Assembly (NCBI GenBank): GCA_020881915.1
Contig: JAJFPB010000006.1
Location: forward strand, 3,100,001 to 3,164,000
Reading direction: 5' to 3'
Length of the DNA stretch: 64,000 nucleotides
From: Paramyrothecium sp. XJ0827
Lineage: Eukaryota; Ascomycota; Sordariomycetes; Hypocreales; Stachybotryaceae
A program made the translations under genes and the position numbers. The notes beneath the pieces are model-generated. The model searched no databases, was not told the origin of the DNA, and saw only the letters and a list, made by a program, of their open reading frames with translations. How positions within the stretch are numbered: the first letter of the stretch is position 1; every line of letters begins with the position of its first letter. Positions 44,860 to 54,853 of this stretch are shown piece after piece.

Positions 44860-45465
44860 AGCCGTCTAACAAAGGCCCCGTGTTGTGAAGAGGATGGCAT
44901 AGACAAAACCCACGGTTTGGCGTGGCAAGCAATACCCACGGCGTGAGAGAAACAGGCCGAGCACGGGGCGTCACGATGAGGCACGTCACGACACCTACTA
45001 CCGTCGCCGTCACAAGAAGGGGAAAGTTCACCGATTTGTGTTATTTTACAATTCATCCTACAACAAAGACAGCCCAGGAGACGCCTACTGCCTACTCCCG
45101 GGGGGGTTTCAGGGCAACAACTCTCCGGTCCCTGCTGGTGAGAGCGTAAGGTAATGCCATCCTTCTATATCCCTCCTGGACCCCTCAATTTTGAGGGTGA
45201 TTTGTTCTTGCGGTTCCTCCTCTACCAAGTGCCCAAAGTAGATAAAAAAAATCCAATCGATGATGGTGGGAAATAATCATCTACACACGCGCCCGCCAAT
45301 GCCTAAGAAGCACTGCTCACAGCTCCTTGCTCAACTAAAACTTGCAATAGCGCAAAAGCCCATCTGCGCAGGCAGCAGCCAACGCAGTAAAATCGTCCGT
45401 CGAATCATGCGTCGCTAACGCATGCCGAGGCGTTCGTAAGTCATCGCGCTCCCGTCCGGAAGCAA
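44860..45465. other. Convergent intergenic region
   Basis: 606 bases between the Nudix and BDF1 3' ends. Nothing further is seen. Confidence 0.5.
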
Positions 45466-48464
45466 TTACTCCTCTTCAGAATCAGAATCGTCGCTCGACT
45501 CCGCCGTCGGCGTCGGTGCCTGAGTGACATCCGTTGCTGGGGCTGCTTGATCACCCTTGTAGAGGTTGCGCAGGGATTGCAGCTGTGCGATCCGCGCTTC
45601 CTGCTCCTGTGCGCTCATAGGCTTGTTCTTCTTTGACTTGGATGATGCAGAGGCTGCCTTCGCCGCGGCCTGCTTGGTTGAAGACCCTCGAGTGACCTCG
45701 GGCGATGAGTTGCCAGCGTTCGAATCTTTGCCAAAACCTGGGAGGACCTTCTTCAATAGCTCCCACAGCTTGAGTAGTGCCTCATTGCTGAGCTGGTCAA
45801 TGTCGAGCTCAAGCTCTCCATCAGTATTCTCCTGGAAAACTAATTAGCTGTGTGTACATGAGGCGGGATGGAAGAGCGGAACTTACAGCCTGGCCCGTGT
45901 CTCGCTTGATGATGTCGATAGCACGGTCGAGGTGAGGATAATCCAGGTCGTTGATGGCATTGGCAATCTGGTCCTTGTCGGCAGCCGTCAGGTTCTTCTT
46001 TCCTGAGGCTTTCTTCGGACCAGCCTTCTTTGGCTGCGTCGTCGTGCTGTTCTTGCGTCCTGCTGCACCACTCGCTGCCTTCGTCTTGGACGGCTTGGCG
46101 GGCTTCTTACCAGGCTTATCGGCCTTCTGGCGGTAATCGGCAAGGCTCTGCTTCGCCTTCAACAAAGCTTCTTGCACCATGGTCACAATGCCTTGCTGGA
46201 TCGAGATCATGGAGGGGTTCGGCGTATCAGCCGCAAAGAGGTCCGTCAACTTCATGCTTTCTTCCCGCAGCTTAGCCTCCAGCTCCCGCACCTCCTTGGA
46301 AGGGTCGACGCCTGGAACAGCTGTGTCCTCAGCATCCTCATCCTCGTCGTCTTCCTCGTCATCACTGGCGTTGGAAGCGGAAGCTGCAGGAGCGTGGGCC
46401 TTGGCATGCTTCGCAAGCCAGGAGTCTTTGCCCTTCATCAACGAAGTGTACAGATCCTCAAGATCTTTAGCGACTAGGGAAACAGGATTTTTTTGCTCAG
46501 GAGGTCCATTGAAGCTGTAGCAGTTGGCGAAGATGAGCCTCATGTTCTTGTCGAAGTCTTTCAAGCTAGAAATATCGCCACTGGCTAGTAACCTGGAGAC
46601 CTTGCCCATATCCATAGGTTTCTTGATAACATTGTAGTAGTTGGGAATGCCCAGTCCCTCAGCGTCGACAGCATCCAGGAACCACATGTTGAGACGCTCA
46701 TTCTTGGGAAGCATGAGCTCGGAGAGAACCTCATCGCAGAACTGTAATTCGGGCTTCAACTTCTTGCGTGAAGGCTTCGTAGAGTAGTCAATGTCCTTGG
46801 ATTTTGGTGCCCGCACTGTCCGCTTGGGACGATCACCCTCAGCAGTTGATCCTCGTCGAAGAGGCGCAGGCGCCTCCGGTACTGGAGGAGCAACAGCCTT
46901 CACTTCGGGAACCACGGCAGCCGGGCTTGTAGCAGGGGCGGTGGACTGTCGCCGGTTCTGGGTTTCAGCGGCAATCGTGCGAGATTCGCGCATGGGCTTG
47001 GGCTTCGGCACAGCCTTGGGCTTGACAGGCTCCTCTGTAGGGAAGAGCAAAGCTTCTTCCCATGTCGCCTTGACAGCCCTGAAGGCCGACAAGGTAACCT
47101 CATGAGCTGGACCGTTGAACGCGTAAGAGTTATCATAAATAAGCGAGAGGTCTTTCTTGAAATCGGCTACCGTAGGATACCGGTCGTCTCTCAGGTTGCG
47201 ATCAATCTCTGCAAGATCCATCGGTTTTTCAACCTTGGCCACGTAGCTGTCCCAAAGACCAGGCCACATTCTCTGAACAGAATCTCGGAAGGAAGCGCCA
47301 AGTTTGCTCTTCTTGATCTTGGCGATGAATTTCCGGATCTCGCGTCGCTGAAAGTTGTTGAACTGCTTGCTGTTGGTCTCCGGGTCTTGCCACTTGTCCA
47401 AACTGACCAAGGCGGGAGCATCGCCAGATGACGGCGCTTCGGTCGAGGGTTCCGCCGACTTGGAAGCAGGTTCCTCGTCCCTGGGTTCAGTTCGGGCACG
47501 CTTGGGCGCAGGTTCATCTCCTCCAAAGTCTTCTTCCCGCTCACGAGCGACCTTGACGCTGGGGGCATCCGTCATAGAGACATCTGCCGAAGGCTCGGTA
47601 GGGGACTTCTCAACTTCGGTTGACTCGATAGCCAGCTGTGACATACTCTCAGGATGGAGGTCAACCTCAGAAGTGGGCAATGCAGCAGGGTCACTTGACG
47701 ATGGTACCTCGGTTTTCGAGTCGGAGGCAGCCGGCGCGGCTGGATTTTGCGAAGATGGCTTGTCCGTCATCTCGGTATCAACATCTGGAGCTTTGTCTGT
47801 TGAGGATGCATCCTTAGGCTCGCCTGAAGATTTTTCGGCTGTGGCTGCAGTTGCAGAGCTTTCGGACTGCTCGAGTTTGGTTTCGGACGACTTTTCTGCG
47901 ACCTGGGATTCGGCTGGAACGTTCTTCTCTGCCTTGTCATCGGTTTCTTTTTCTTCCACCGACTTGTCGCCCTTCTCCTCAGTCCGAGTCGGCTCAGCTG
48001 CCTCTTTGGAGGGCTCAGCATCTGCCAAGTCAACATCATCGGAGGGCTTCGGCGCTGCGTCCGTCTTGGCTGGTTCGGGAACATCCGGCTTTGAATCCTC
48101 GTCCTTGGTATCGGCAGCATCTTTACTCGGTATCGAATCCTCCTTCGGAGTCCCATTAGTACTCTTGTGTTCGTCCGTGGTACCACTGCCATTAACCAGG
48201 GGTTTACGTGGCGTTGATTTCTCGTCATCATCTTGCTTCGTCGCAACACCATTTGGTGCTTCCTCGGCAGGAGACGCGTGGCTTTAGACATAGCGTTAGC
48301 ATCGCAGAGCTAATAGTCGCGATGCGCAAGCAATACGCAGGCGCAGTGCAAGAAACAAAGGGCTGAACTCACCCATTAACCTCGGATTTAGGTTCCTTGC
48401 CAATGTCTACTTCCACATTCTGGGGCTTCGAGGCGTCCAGGTCAGTGGACGCCATGACTGCCAT
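45466..48464 (-). CDS. BDF1: Two-bromodomain BET protein Bdf1
   Basis: Three exons on the minus strand: 48464-48373, 48281-45887 and 45831-45466, total 2853 bases (950 residues). Domain order: about 330 acidic, Ser/Glu/Lys-rich residues; bromodomain 1 at about 340-445 (KPMDLAEIDRNL, DNSYAFNGP with acetyl-lysine-binding Asn near 420); bromodomain 2 at about 542-647 (YYNVIKKPMDMGKVSRL, ANCYSFNGP with Asn near 622); an acidic stretch; a coiled segment; a Lys-rich patch; and the NET (extra-terminal) domain from about 795 (DKDQIANAINDLDYPHLDRA through ELELDIDQLSNEALLKLWEL). The end is a Ser/Asp/Glu-rich tail (ESSDDSDSEEE). BET proteins read acetylated H4 and help recruit TFIID and SWR1-type factors. 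A second ATG three codons in (48455) may be the true start. A TATATAA box lies about 165 bases upstream. Confidence 0.94.
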
Positions 48465-48590
48465 TCGCGTTGCGAGCGCTATTCAAGGAAAAAAAAAATC
48501 TTAGGCCCTGCGGCGCAACATGAAATGCTGTGGTTGGGGCGCGCGGAGGTCGTGATAGGTCGGCGGAGCGGTGGATGCGGATGTGTTCTT

Positions 48591-48610
48591 CGCGAAGGAG
48601 CGCGAAGGAG
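48591..48610. repeat. Two tandem copies of CGCGAAGGAG
   Basis: A direct decamer duplication, followed by a partial third copy (cgcggggg), just upstream of the BDF1 TATA-like box. Confidence 0.75.
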
Positions 48611-48626
48611 CGCGGGGGTGCTTGCG

Positions 48627-48634
48627 TTTATATA
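48627..48634 (-). promoter_or_regulatory. TATA-like box of BDF1
   Basis: TTTATATA on the plus strand reads TATATAAA on the minus strand, about 165 bases before the BDF1 start codon. Confidence 0.4.
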
Positions 48635-49029
48635 TGCGCGCAGATGAGGTGAGGGGTGTGGCGACGAAAGAAGGTCAAGCGTGGCAGCTGCGATGACTCG
48701 ATGCGACGGAAAGCCGGGTGGCGCAGAGCAGAGGGCGGTCCGTGATCGTTTGAGTGGTCAGGTGTAGCTGATGCAAGCCGCTGCGTGGTAGCAAAGCACC
48801 AGTTTATCGACGGGACGAGGATGGCGATGCTCGAGGGATTGCCAGGGGCGGATGCGATGGTCGCATACGATGTGCGTGCTCGTGTTGGCGCGTCAAGAAG
48901 CGAAAGTAGATTAAATTAAAAGGTGCAGCAGCGACGGCGCAAGTATTAGGAAGCTGCTGCGACAAGGTTGTATAGGCAGGGAACGGGACCGGAAAACCCG
49001 TGAATCGAATCCGTGCCGCGACCAAGAGG

Positions 49030-49061
49030 CGATGCGATGCAATGCGATGGAATGCGATGCG
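49030..49061. repeat. GATGC-type tandem repeat
   Basis: gcgatgcgatgcaatgcgatggaatgcgatgc: about five copies of a 5-10 base GATGC unit, with a further gcgatgcga at about 49117. It lies in the BDF1 upstream region. Confidence 0.75.
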
Positions 49062-49139
49062 GCCGAGTGTGGTGTGATTGCGTCGAACAGGCGAACCGCG
49101 GTTGTGGTTGCGAATGCGATGCGACAAGCTATTGTTGCA

Positions 49140-49164
49140 GGTGCGGGTGCGGGTGCGGGTGCTG
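49140..49164. repeat. GGTGCG hexamer repeat
   Basis: Three to four copies of GGTGCG, the last imperfect, directly after the GATGC region. Confidence 0.75.
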
Positions 49165-49816
49165 GGGCGGGTACCTCTTTTTTTGCGACGGAGGAATAGC
49201 GACCTGCGAGGAAAAGCGCGTGCACGTCAGTGAAATTTGCCGGGTCGGAGGCGCGGTGGTATTTATGAGAGGGAAAGGCAAAGTTCGCGGACCCCGTTGA
49301 TTTGTCTTTATCGGGGCACGGAAAAGGCTGGGAAAAAAATTTAGTTGGCCGAGCGCCCCGGTGCAGGGTGAATAAGCTGGTATTTTGTGCATGGGTGGGG
49401 GCATATGCACGCTTCCGCTTAGTGCTGCCCTTCATAAACCTTTTTATGCCAGACATGTGAGGCTGGGTGTGGCTTGGCTGGCGCGTTTCTGGGCTTCTGG
49501 GCCTCTGGGCCGGCCAAACCCGGAAAATAACGAGGCTGGTGCGAAAATTATGCAAGGCAGTACATCTTTTGGCTTTGCGCCATTGGGATTAGGATCTTGT
49601 CTTAGACCGGCTTATGCTTTGGTTTTATGCAGCCAGCTCTCCGACGGCTCCCCATACAGACAGAGGACAGTTTCCTTGATCTTCGATAACAGCCCAGCAA
49701 CTGATTGTATGTCTTTAAACGATGTGTTCATTCTACAGCCCTTGTCGACGAGGATGCACCTTGACACCTTGCTGTCTGCTGGCTCGGGGCGGTAGCCGAA
49801 TCCAAGACTTTGGGAA

Positions 49817-50029
49817 TGATCTTTTATATACTCCGGGAGTCAAATAGTTACCGTCTTTGCGCATTGGCATGATCTTATCTGTGAGAATTCAACAGAGGTA
49901 AGGTAGCTCGCCTCTGGATGCAACGCGAACCATATATTCTTTTGGGGATGCGATGAATATGTCCTTCTACATCTCACTTGGCATGATCTTCTCATCGTAT
50001 TCCACTTTGATGAGGTGATCTTTTATATA
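49817..50029. repeat. Pair of short direct repeats
   Basis: TGATCTTTTATATA occurs at 49817-49830 and 50016-50029; TTGGCATGATCTT occurs at 49864-49876 and 49978-49990. The order is a-b-b-a, all in the same orientation. Confidence 0.75.
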
Positions 50030-51001
50030 TTCATCTTTTTGTACTTCCGTAGTTGTTTTCGAGGGAAAGGAGCAAGGGGAAACGGACTCTTGATTTGGGA
50101 TCGTCCTCTTTACAGTCTCGCTTTAGATGTTACCCACTTGGCATGCTGAGTAACCAAAGTGACGCGCATACCAAGTCGTCTCTCGACCCTATCATTAAGC
50201 GCACCTTGGATTCTAGAGTTGCAGTGCCTCAGGAGGCGACAACACTTCATGATGGCAGCGCCTGGACGAGGACCAGGATCAGAAAGATGCCTGTGAACCG
50301 AGATGACACGAGCATGGTAGGTCTGAAGCTCGCGTCGTGGAGCAGAAGTTCATATGTTCATACCTAATCCGGTTTAACCCGATCGCGACACTTCTCCATT
50401 TGTACAGGCCATGCTTATAACGAGGCGCATACGTCGCTGCCCTCTGCCCGTCTCCATGTGAATTCGTCAAGGCGTCTTCGCATATACGGTCATAGAGGCG
50501 ACTGAATGCCAGCGAAAAGGGGACGCTTAGTGGAAGCCTAGAACCAGGGGCTTGCAACTGACTATTGAGCTTCGTTTCTGAAGATTACTTACTGCGCGAG
50601 CCCATGCAATGTAGGTAACTCTGCTCTGATTTCCAACCGTGTTCCGGAGCGTCGGAGTCGACTGTTTCCGAAGCTTCTGCAAACAGAATGGCGTTGAACT
50701 GCGATGCGAAGACTAAAACGCGACACTGTCGCGCTGCACGCGTTCGTCGAGTATGCTGCAAGCAGCCAATTGAGAGAGCGCCTGTGGAACCCATCCATGT
50801 CCCCAAAACCAATGATGCGAAACTCACCCAAGCTCGCTCAAAGACGACGAAATGTCCTGCTGCCCGCCGAGTGAATATGGCACCATCAAGAATCTCGACG
50901 AACCAAACCATCGCATCTAAGGTACCTACCATAGCATTCAAGTGTATCCGTTGCTCCCGATTAAAGCACCCTTCCTCGTCACCTATGACTCATCAGCTGC
51001 T

Positions 51002-51043
51002 CACGTGATCTGCTTCTGATCTTGGACTACCAAAGCACGTGAC
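51002..51043. promoter_or_regulatory. Two CACGTGA elements upstream of UTP5
   Basis: CACGTGA at 51002-51008 and CACGTGAC at 51036-51043 lie 34 bases apart, about 310 bases before the UTP5 start. CACGTG is the core of bHLH (Cbf1-like) sites. Confidence 0.45.
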
Positions 51044-51351
51044 AGTTCACATGACTGTTATCGGATCTTGCAAAAGTCTCTTATCGCTTTGCGATGTGGG
51101 GAGGAAATCCATCAATCCAGGCCGGTCCAAAAAAAAGTTCATTGCCGTAGAGAGACCGCCGTCGTGAAATTTTCTGGTCAAACCCGCAGCTGAGATTGTC
51201 GAGAACACATCCAGGCGCGGTTCGTCCACCGATTTTTGGCAAATCTCTTACGACTGGCTAATCCATTCTCAACGTCTTGGGAATTGTTGATTAGCTGTCT
51301 ATTGTCAACACTCATAGATCCTAATTACCGTCCATATCCCCTCGCGCCTCA

Positions 51352-52599
51352 ATGCCCATGTCGACGAAGCGAAAAGCACCGGGCAAGCTGGCCGCCCCGG
51401 TCGTCAAGTCCAGCGCACGGCCAAACACCAAGAGCACGATTGACGAGTCGAATACCGCCGTCTCTGGCCCGGATGCGAACCCCGCCTCCGTTGAGATGAT
51501 TGAGATCTCGTCCGATGCCGACAGTGACGAGGACATTTCAGAAGTGGAGGACGAAGCCAACGTTGAGGGAGCCAATGGGGAGCTTACTACTTCCGACTCT
51601 CTTGACAACACCCGTTCGGCTGTGAACGGCCGCCCTAAAGCGCAATCCGCCGCAGTGGATGAGACTTCGCCCAACGATGATATTGAAGCGGAAGGCTCCG
51701 ATGTTGAGGCCACCTCCCCCTCATTCGGTGAGCTCTTGCGAGGAAACGAGACTATCGACGTACCCTCCCTACTACAACAGGATTCCTCAAACAACGTGAC
51801 GAAGACGGCTCGCGCAGGCATCATCCCGCCTGCCCCTCAGTCTCTTACTACCGTTCTCACCCAAGCACTCCGCACGGACGACACAGATCTTTTGGAGTCT
51901 TGCCTACACACCAAGGATTTGGCTACCATTAGAAACACCATCGAGCGTCTTGACAGCACACTGGCCGGTACTCTCCTGAACAAGATCGCAGCGCGACTGT
52001 ATCGACGACCAGGACGTGCTGGTGTCCTCATGACTTGGGTTCAGTGGACCCTGATCGCGCATGGTGGTGCCCTGGCCTCCCAACCCAAGGTCATCCACGG
52101 CCTGAATGGCCTTCAAAAGGTTCTAGCGGAGAGAGCCAAGGGCCTAAACAGCCTCCTGGCGCTGAAGGGCAAGCTCGATCTTCTGGAGGGCCAGATGGAC
52201 ATGCGAAGGAAGATGCAGCGCGCATCAGGCGCCATCACCCAAGGTGAAGACGACGACGAGGATGAGAACGTCATTTGGGTAGAAGGAGAGCCAAACGACG
52301 TGGAAGAGACGGAGCTGCGTCACGGCGGCGCTTCACGGAGAGTACGAGACATGGAGATTGACGACGAAGATGATATGCCCGCGGCAAACGGCTTCATTGA
52401 CGACTCAGACGATGACGAAGAAGACGACGATGCGGCTGAGGAGGACGACAGTGACGCAGCTGAGGAGTCACTCGACGAGGATGAGGTGGACCATGACGAC
52501 GTGGACGAGTCGATAGCCGAGGATGAGGAGAGCGATGTCGAGGCGGCGCCGCCGTCAAAGGTACAGAAAGTCGCCAAGTCGTTTTCAAAGAAGAAATAG
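51352..52599 (+). CDS. UTP5: Small-subunit processome protein with Utp12 domain, Utp5-like
   Basis: A single exon of 1248 bases encodes 415 residues. The N-terminal 155 residues are acidic and Ser/Thr-rich. A Utp12-type helical domain covers about 163-275 (SLTTVLTQALRTDDTDLLES, LLNKIAARLYRRPGRAGVLM, WVQWTLIAHGG, GLNSLLALKGKLDLLEGQMD). The C-terminal 120 residues are almost pure acidic runs with a final basic tail (KSFSKKK). Yeast Utp5 belongs to the t-UTP/UtpA complex, which binds the 5' external transcribed spacer of pre-rRNA in the nucleolus. Yeast Utp5 and human WDR43 have WD40 repeats before this domain, while this protein has none, as seen in the shorter filamentous-fungal versions. A second ATG two codons in is an equally good start. 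CACGTGA sites lie upstream. Confidence 0.8.
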   Translation: MPMSTKRKAPGKLAAPVVKSSARPNTKSTIDESNTAVSGPDANPASVEMIEISSDADSDEDISEVEDEANVEGANGELTTSDSLDNTRSAVNGRPKAQSAAVDETSPNDDIEAEGSDVEATSPSFGELLRGNETIDVPSLLQQDSSNNVTKTARAGIIPPAPQSLTTVLTQALRTDDTDLLESCLHTKDLATIRNTIERLDSTLAGTLLNKIAARLYRRPGRAGVLMTWVQWTLIAHGGALASQPKVIHGLNGLQKVLAERAKGLNSLLALKGKLDLLEGQMDMRRKMQRASGAITQGEDDDEDENVIWVEGEPNDVEETELRHGGASRRVRDMEIDDEDDMPAANGFIDDSDDDEEDDDAAEEDDSDAAEESLDEDEVDHDDVDESIAEDEESDVEAAPPSKVQKVAKSFSKKK

Positions 52600-53453
52600 C
52601 ATTATTATCCATCTCGGTTCATTGGCGTTGGCTTCATTAGAATTGGATTCTTTTCAAATACAACTTGTCGATACCTCGAACCAAATCCTTTCTCCCTGCT
52701 TCCGATTGAAATCGCTAAATGACTAACAGCCATGAAAATCAGGATGATGGAACGAGGCTTGGTTGACGGCATGTCATATACAAGAGCACACCAAGAGTTG
52801 GCACATCACACAGATAGCATCCTGCCGGGAAGTACGAGGGCACGCAGCAAGGGGACGGTGCTTTTTCCAAGGGTTCCTCGTCCTCAACCCCAATTCACGA
52901 ACAAGCTTGACGCCATGCTGAGTGGGACCCCCGCACACGCTTGTCTTCATACAAGATGCACAACGAAAACAGCGTAGAAAACCTGCCTTTCCTCCCCGCT
53001 CTTTATGAGATGCGTTTCCCAACCCCTCTTTCTCTCGTTTGGGGACTTCGACATGTGGCGGCGAGAGCCATGCAGCCAGACGACGGCGGCTCGGCAATGC
53101 CGGCCCGCGTCAAGGTGTCCTGATCTCGACCGTTGGGGATTTGGAGAAAAAGGATAGCATCATGGTCCCGCGGTGGTGCATTTACTGTGTTCGGAACGGA
53201 GTGGTTCACTCCTTGGCCTATCCACCAATGCGACCACATCGGGGCACCCATTGACCAACCAGCATTCAGGTTTCGTTTCGTCCGCGATCCGATCTCTTGG
53301 AGGGTCCCTTGATCTTCACCGTTCGTCCGAGGAACCGGAGACGTATATAAGATCGCAGCTCCGCGCCAAGTTCCTCGACGTAACCATGGCTGGTCTGCGC
53401 GAAGCCGTCGAGATCATTGTTTCTTCAGTATTGGACATATCATTTCCATCACG
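52600..53453. other. Intergenic region, no gene seen
   Basis: The 3' flank of UTP5 and the promoter of the secreted esterase gene. Frames here are short and unrelated. Confidence 0.5.
53344..53350 (+). promoter_or_regulatory. TATA box of the secreted esterase gene
   Basis: TATATAA lies 104 bases before the end of the leader, a clear TATA-type promoter as expected for an inducible secreted enzyme. Confidence 0.55.
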
Positions 53454-54395
53454 ATGAAGTTCCTGGCCACCATCATCGCCACCGCCGCCGGCCTGTCCGC
53501 GGCTGCTGAGCTGCAGCACATCACCGAGGACTTTGGCCCCAACCCGACCAACGTCTCCTTCTACCTCTACGTGCCCGACTCGTTCGCCGCCGGCGCGCCG
53601 CTCCTCGTCTACCCCCACTGGTGCCACGGCACCGCGCTCAACGCCTTCGAGTGGAAGCCCTGGCGCGCCCTCGCCGACGCCATTGGCTTCATCACCATCT
53701 ACCCATCCTCGCCCTGGACGGCCGACAACTGCTGGGACGTGTCGTCCACGCAGACGCTCACGCACGACGCCGGCGGCGACAGCCTCGGCATCGCCAGCAT
53801 GGTCCGCTGGACGCTGGAGCAGTACGCCCTCGACGCGGACCGCGTCTTCGTCACCGGCGTCAGCTCCGGCGCCATGATGACCAACGTCCTGGCCGCCGCG
53901 TACCCGGACCTCTTCGCCGCGGGCAGCGCCTTCGCCGGCGTCCCGCACTCGTGCTACGCGGGGCCCGGCTACGCCGTGTGGTCCGACGACTGCGCGCGCG
54001 GCCGCATCACCCGCTCCGGCGAGGAGTGGGCCGCCATCGTGCGCGCCTCGTACCCGGGCTACGACGGCGTGCGCCCCAAGGTGCAGCTGCTGCACGGCAC
54101 CGAGGACGAGATCCTCAACGTGACCAACTACCACGAGGAGATCAAGATGTGGACCACGGTGCTGAACGCCCCCGACGAGCCCACGAGCGTCGAGCCCAAC
54201 ACCCCGCAGGCCAAGTGGACAAAGTACGTGTACGGCCGGATGGTGGAGGGCTACTTGGCGGAAGGCGTCACGCACGACATCCCCGATCAGGCAGCGGAAG
54301 TGGTGCGGTTCTTTGAGCTCGACTGCAAGGGTGACAACTGCTTCTCGCGAAAGACCCTGGAGAAGTGGCAGAGCTGCCAGCGCCGCCGCTTCTAG
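53454..54395 (+). CDS. Secreted CE1 / PHB-depolymerase-like esterase
   Basis: A single exon of 942 bases encodes 313 residues, beginning with a signal peptide (about residues 1-18, MKFLATIIATAAGLSAAA). An alpha/beta-hydrolase fold of the carbohydrate-esterase 1 / PHB depolymerase group follows. The nucleophile elbow is G135-V-S137-S-G139 followed by AMMTN, where many relatives have GTSSG. Asp218 in LLHGTEDEIL and His274 in GVTHDIP complete the triad. The oxyanion region is YPHWCHGTA. Cysteines at 57, 93, 167, 180, 291, 296 and 308 fit an extracellular protein with disulfides. There is no cellulose-binding module. Close relatives are acetyl-xylan or feruloyl esterases of plant-associated fungi, so a role in removing side groups from hemicellulose is likely but not proven. 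Codon third positions are strongly G/C. Confidence 0.87.
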   Translation: MKFLATIIATAAGLSAAAELQHITEDFGPNPTNVSFYLYVPDSFAAGAPLLVYPHWCHGTALNAFEWKPWRALADAIGFITIYPSSPWTADNCWDVSSTQTLTHDAGGDSLGIASMVRWTLEQYALDADRVFVTGVSSGAMMTNVLAAAYPDLFAAGSAFAGVPHSCYAGPGYAVWSDDCARGRITRSGEEWAAIVRASYPGYDGVRPKVQLLHGTEDEILNVTNYHEEIKMWTTVLNAPDEPTSVEPNTPQAKWTKYVYGRMVEGYLAEGVTHDIPDQAAEVVRFFELDCKGDNCFSRKTLEKWQSCQRRRF

Positions 54396-54853
54396 ATAGG
54401 GGAAAGGAAAGAAAAGGCCACCACATGTCTTACGCCTGCTTAATCAGATAGTCATACTACAATACGAGGCCTTCAGAATTTCTGGTCCATTCATGGTCCC
54501 CAGTAGACCTTCATTGTCTCTTGATGTCTTTTCACCGCAGTGATTTTGCCGGTTCCAACCAGCTCTTCATGTGGATTGTTTCTCCTTCGCCATCTTTGCC
54601 CATCGCTCTATGCCGTCTCTGTACTTATCGATGTATAATGCAATGCAATATGCTCGTCCTCATACCGAAAGAAGAAAAAAAAGACAACTATCTCGCCAAC
54701 AAAAAACAGACGATAATCATGCCAATACCTTACCTATTGGCAAGTCTCGAAAACTCGAACGCCGATAATGATTAATGGACCAGAAATTCTGACACCATCT
54801 CGATGTCTCACATGTCGTTGGAATCGCGGTCCTTGAAATGTCGGGACGCAGGC
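54396..54853. other. Convergent intergenic region
   Basis: 458 bases between two 3' ends, A/T-richer than the flanks. Nothing is called. Confidence 0.5.

Larger units (their letters stand above)
48465..51351. other. Divergent intergenic region with several small repeats
   Basis: 2.9 kb between BDF1 and UTP5. The BDF1-proximal part is GC-rich with tandem repeats listed separately; 49800-50050 is A/T-richer and carries duplicated short elements. Frames such as 49385-49795 (plus) and 50941-50585 (minus) have no family resemblance and are not called. Confidence 0.5.

Noticed and set aside
43921..44888. Long alternative frames on both strands across the Nudix exon
   Set aside because: Extreme GC content removes stop codons from all frames. 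Only the chosen frame gives the DUF4743 and Nudix motifs.
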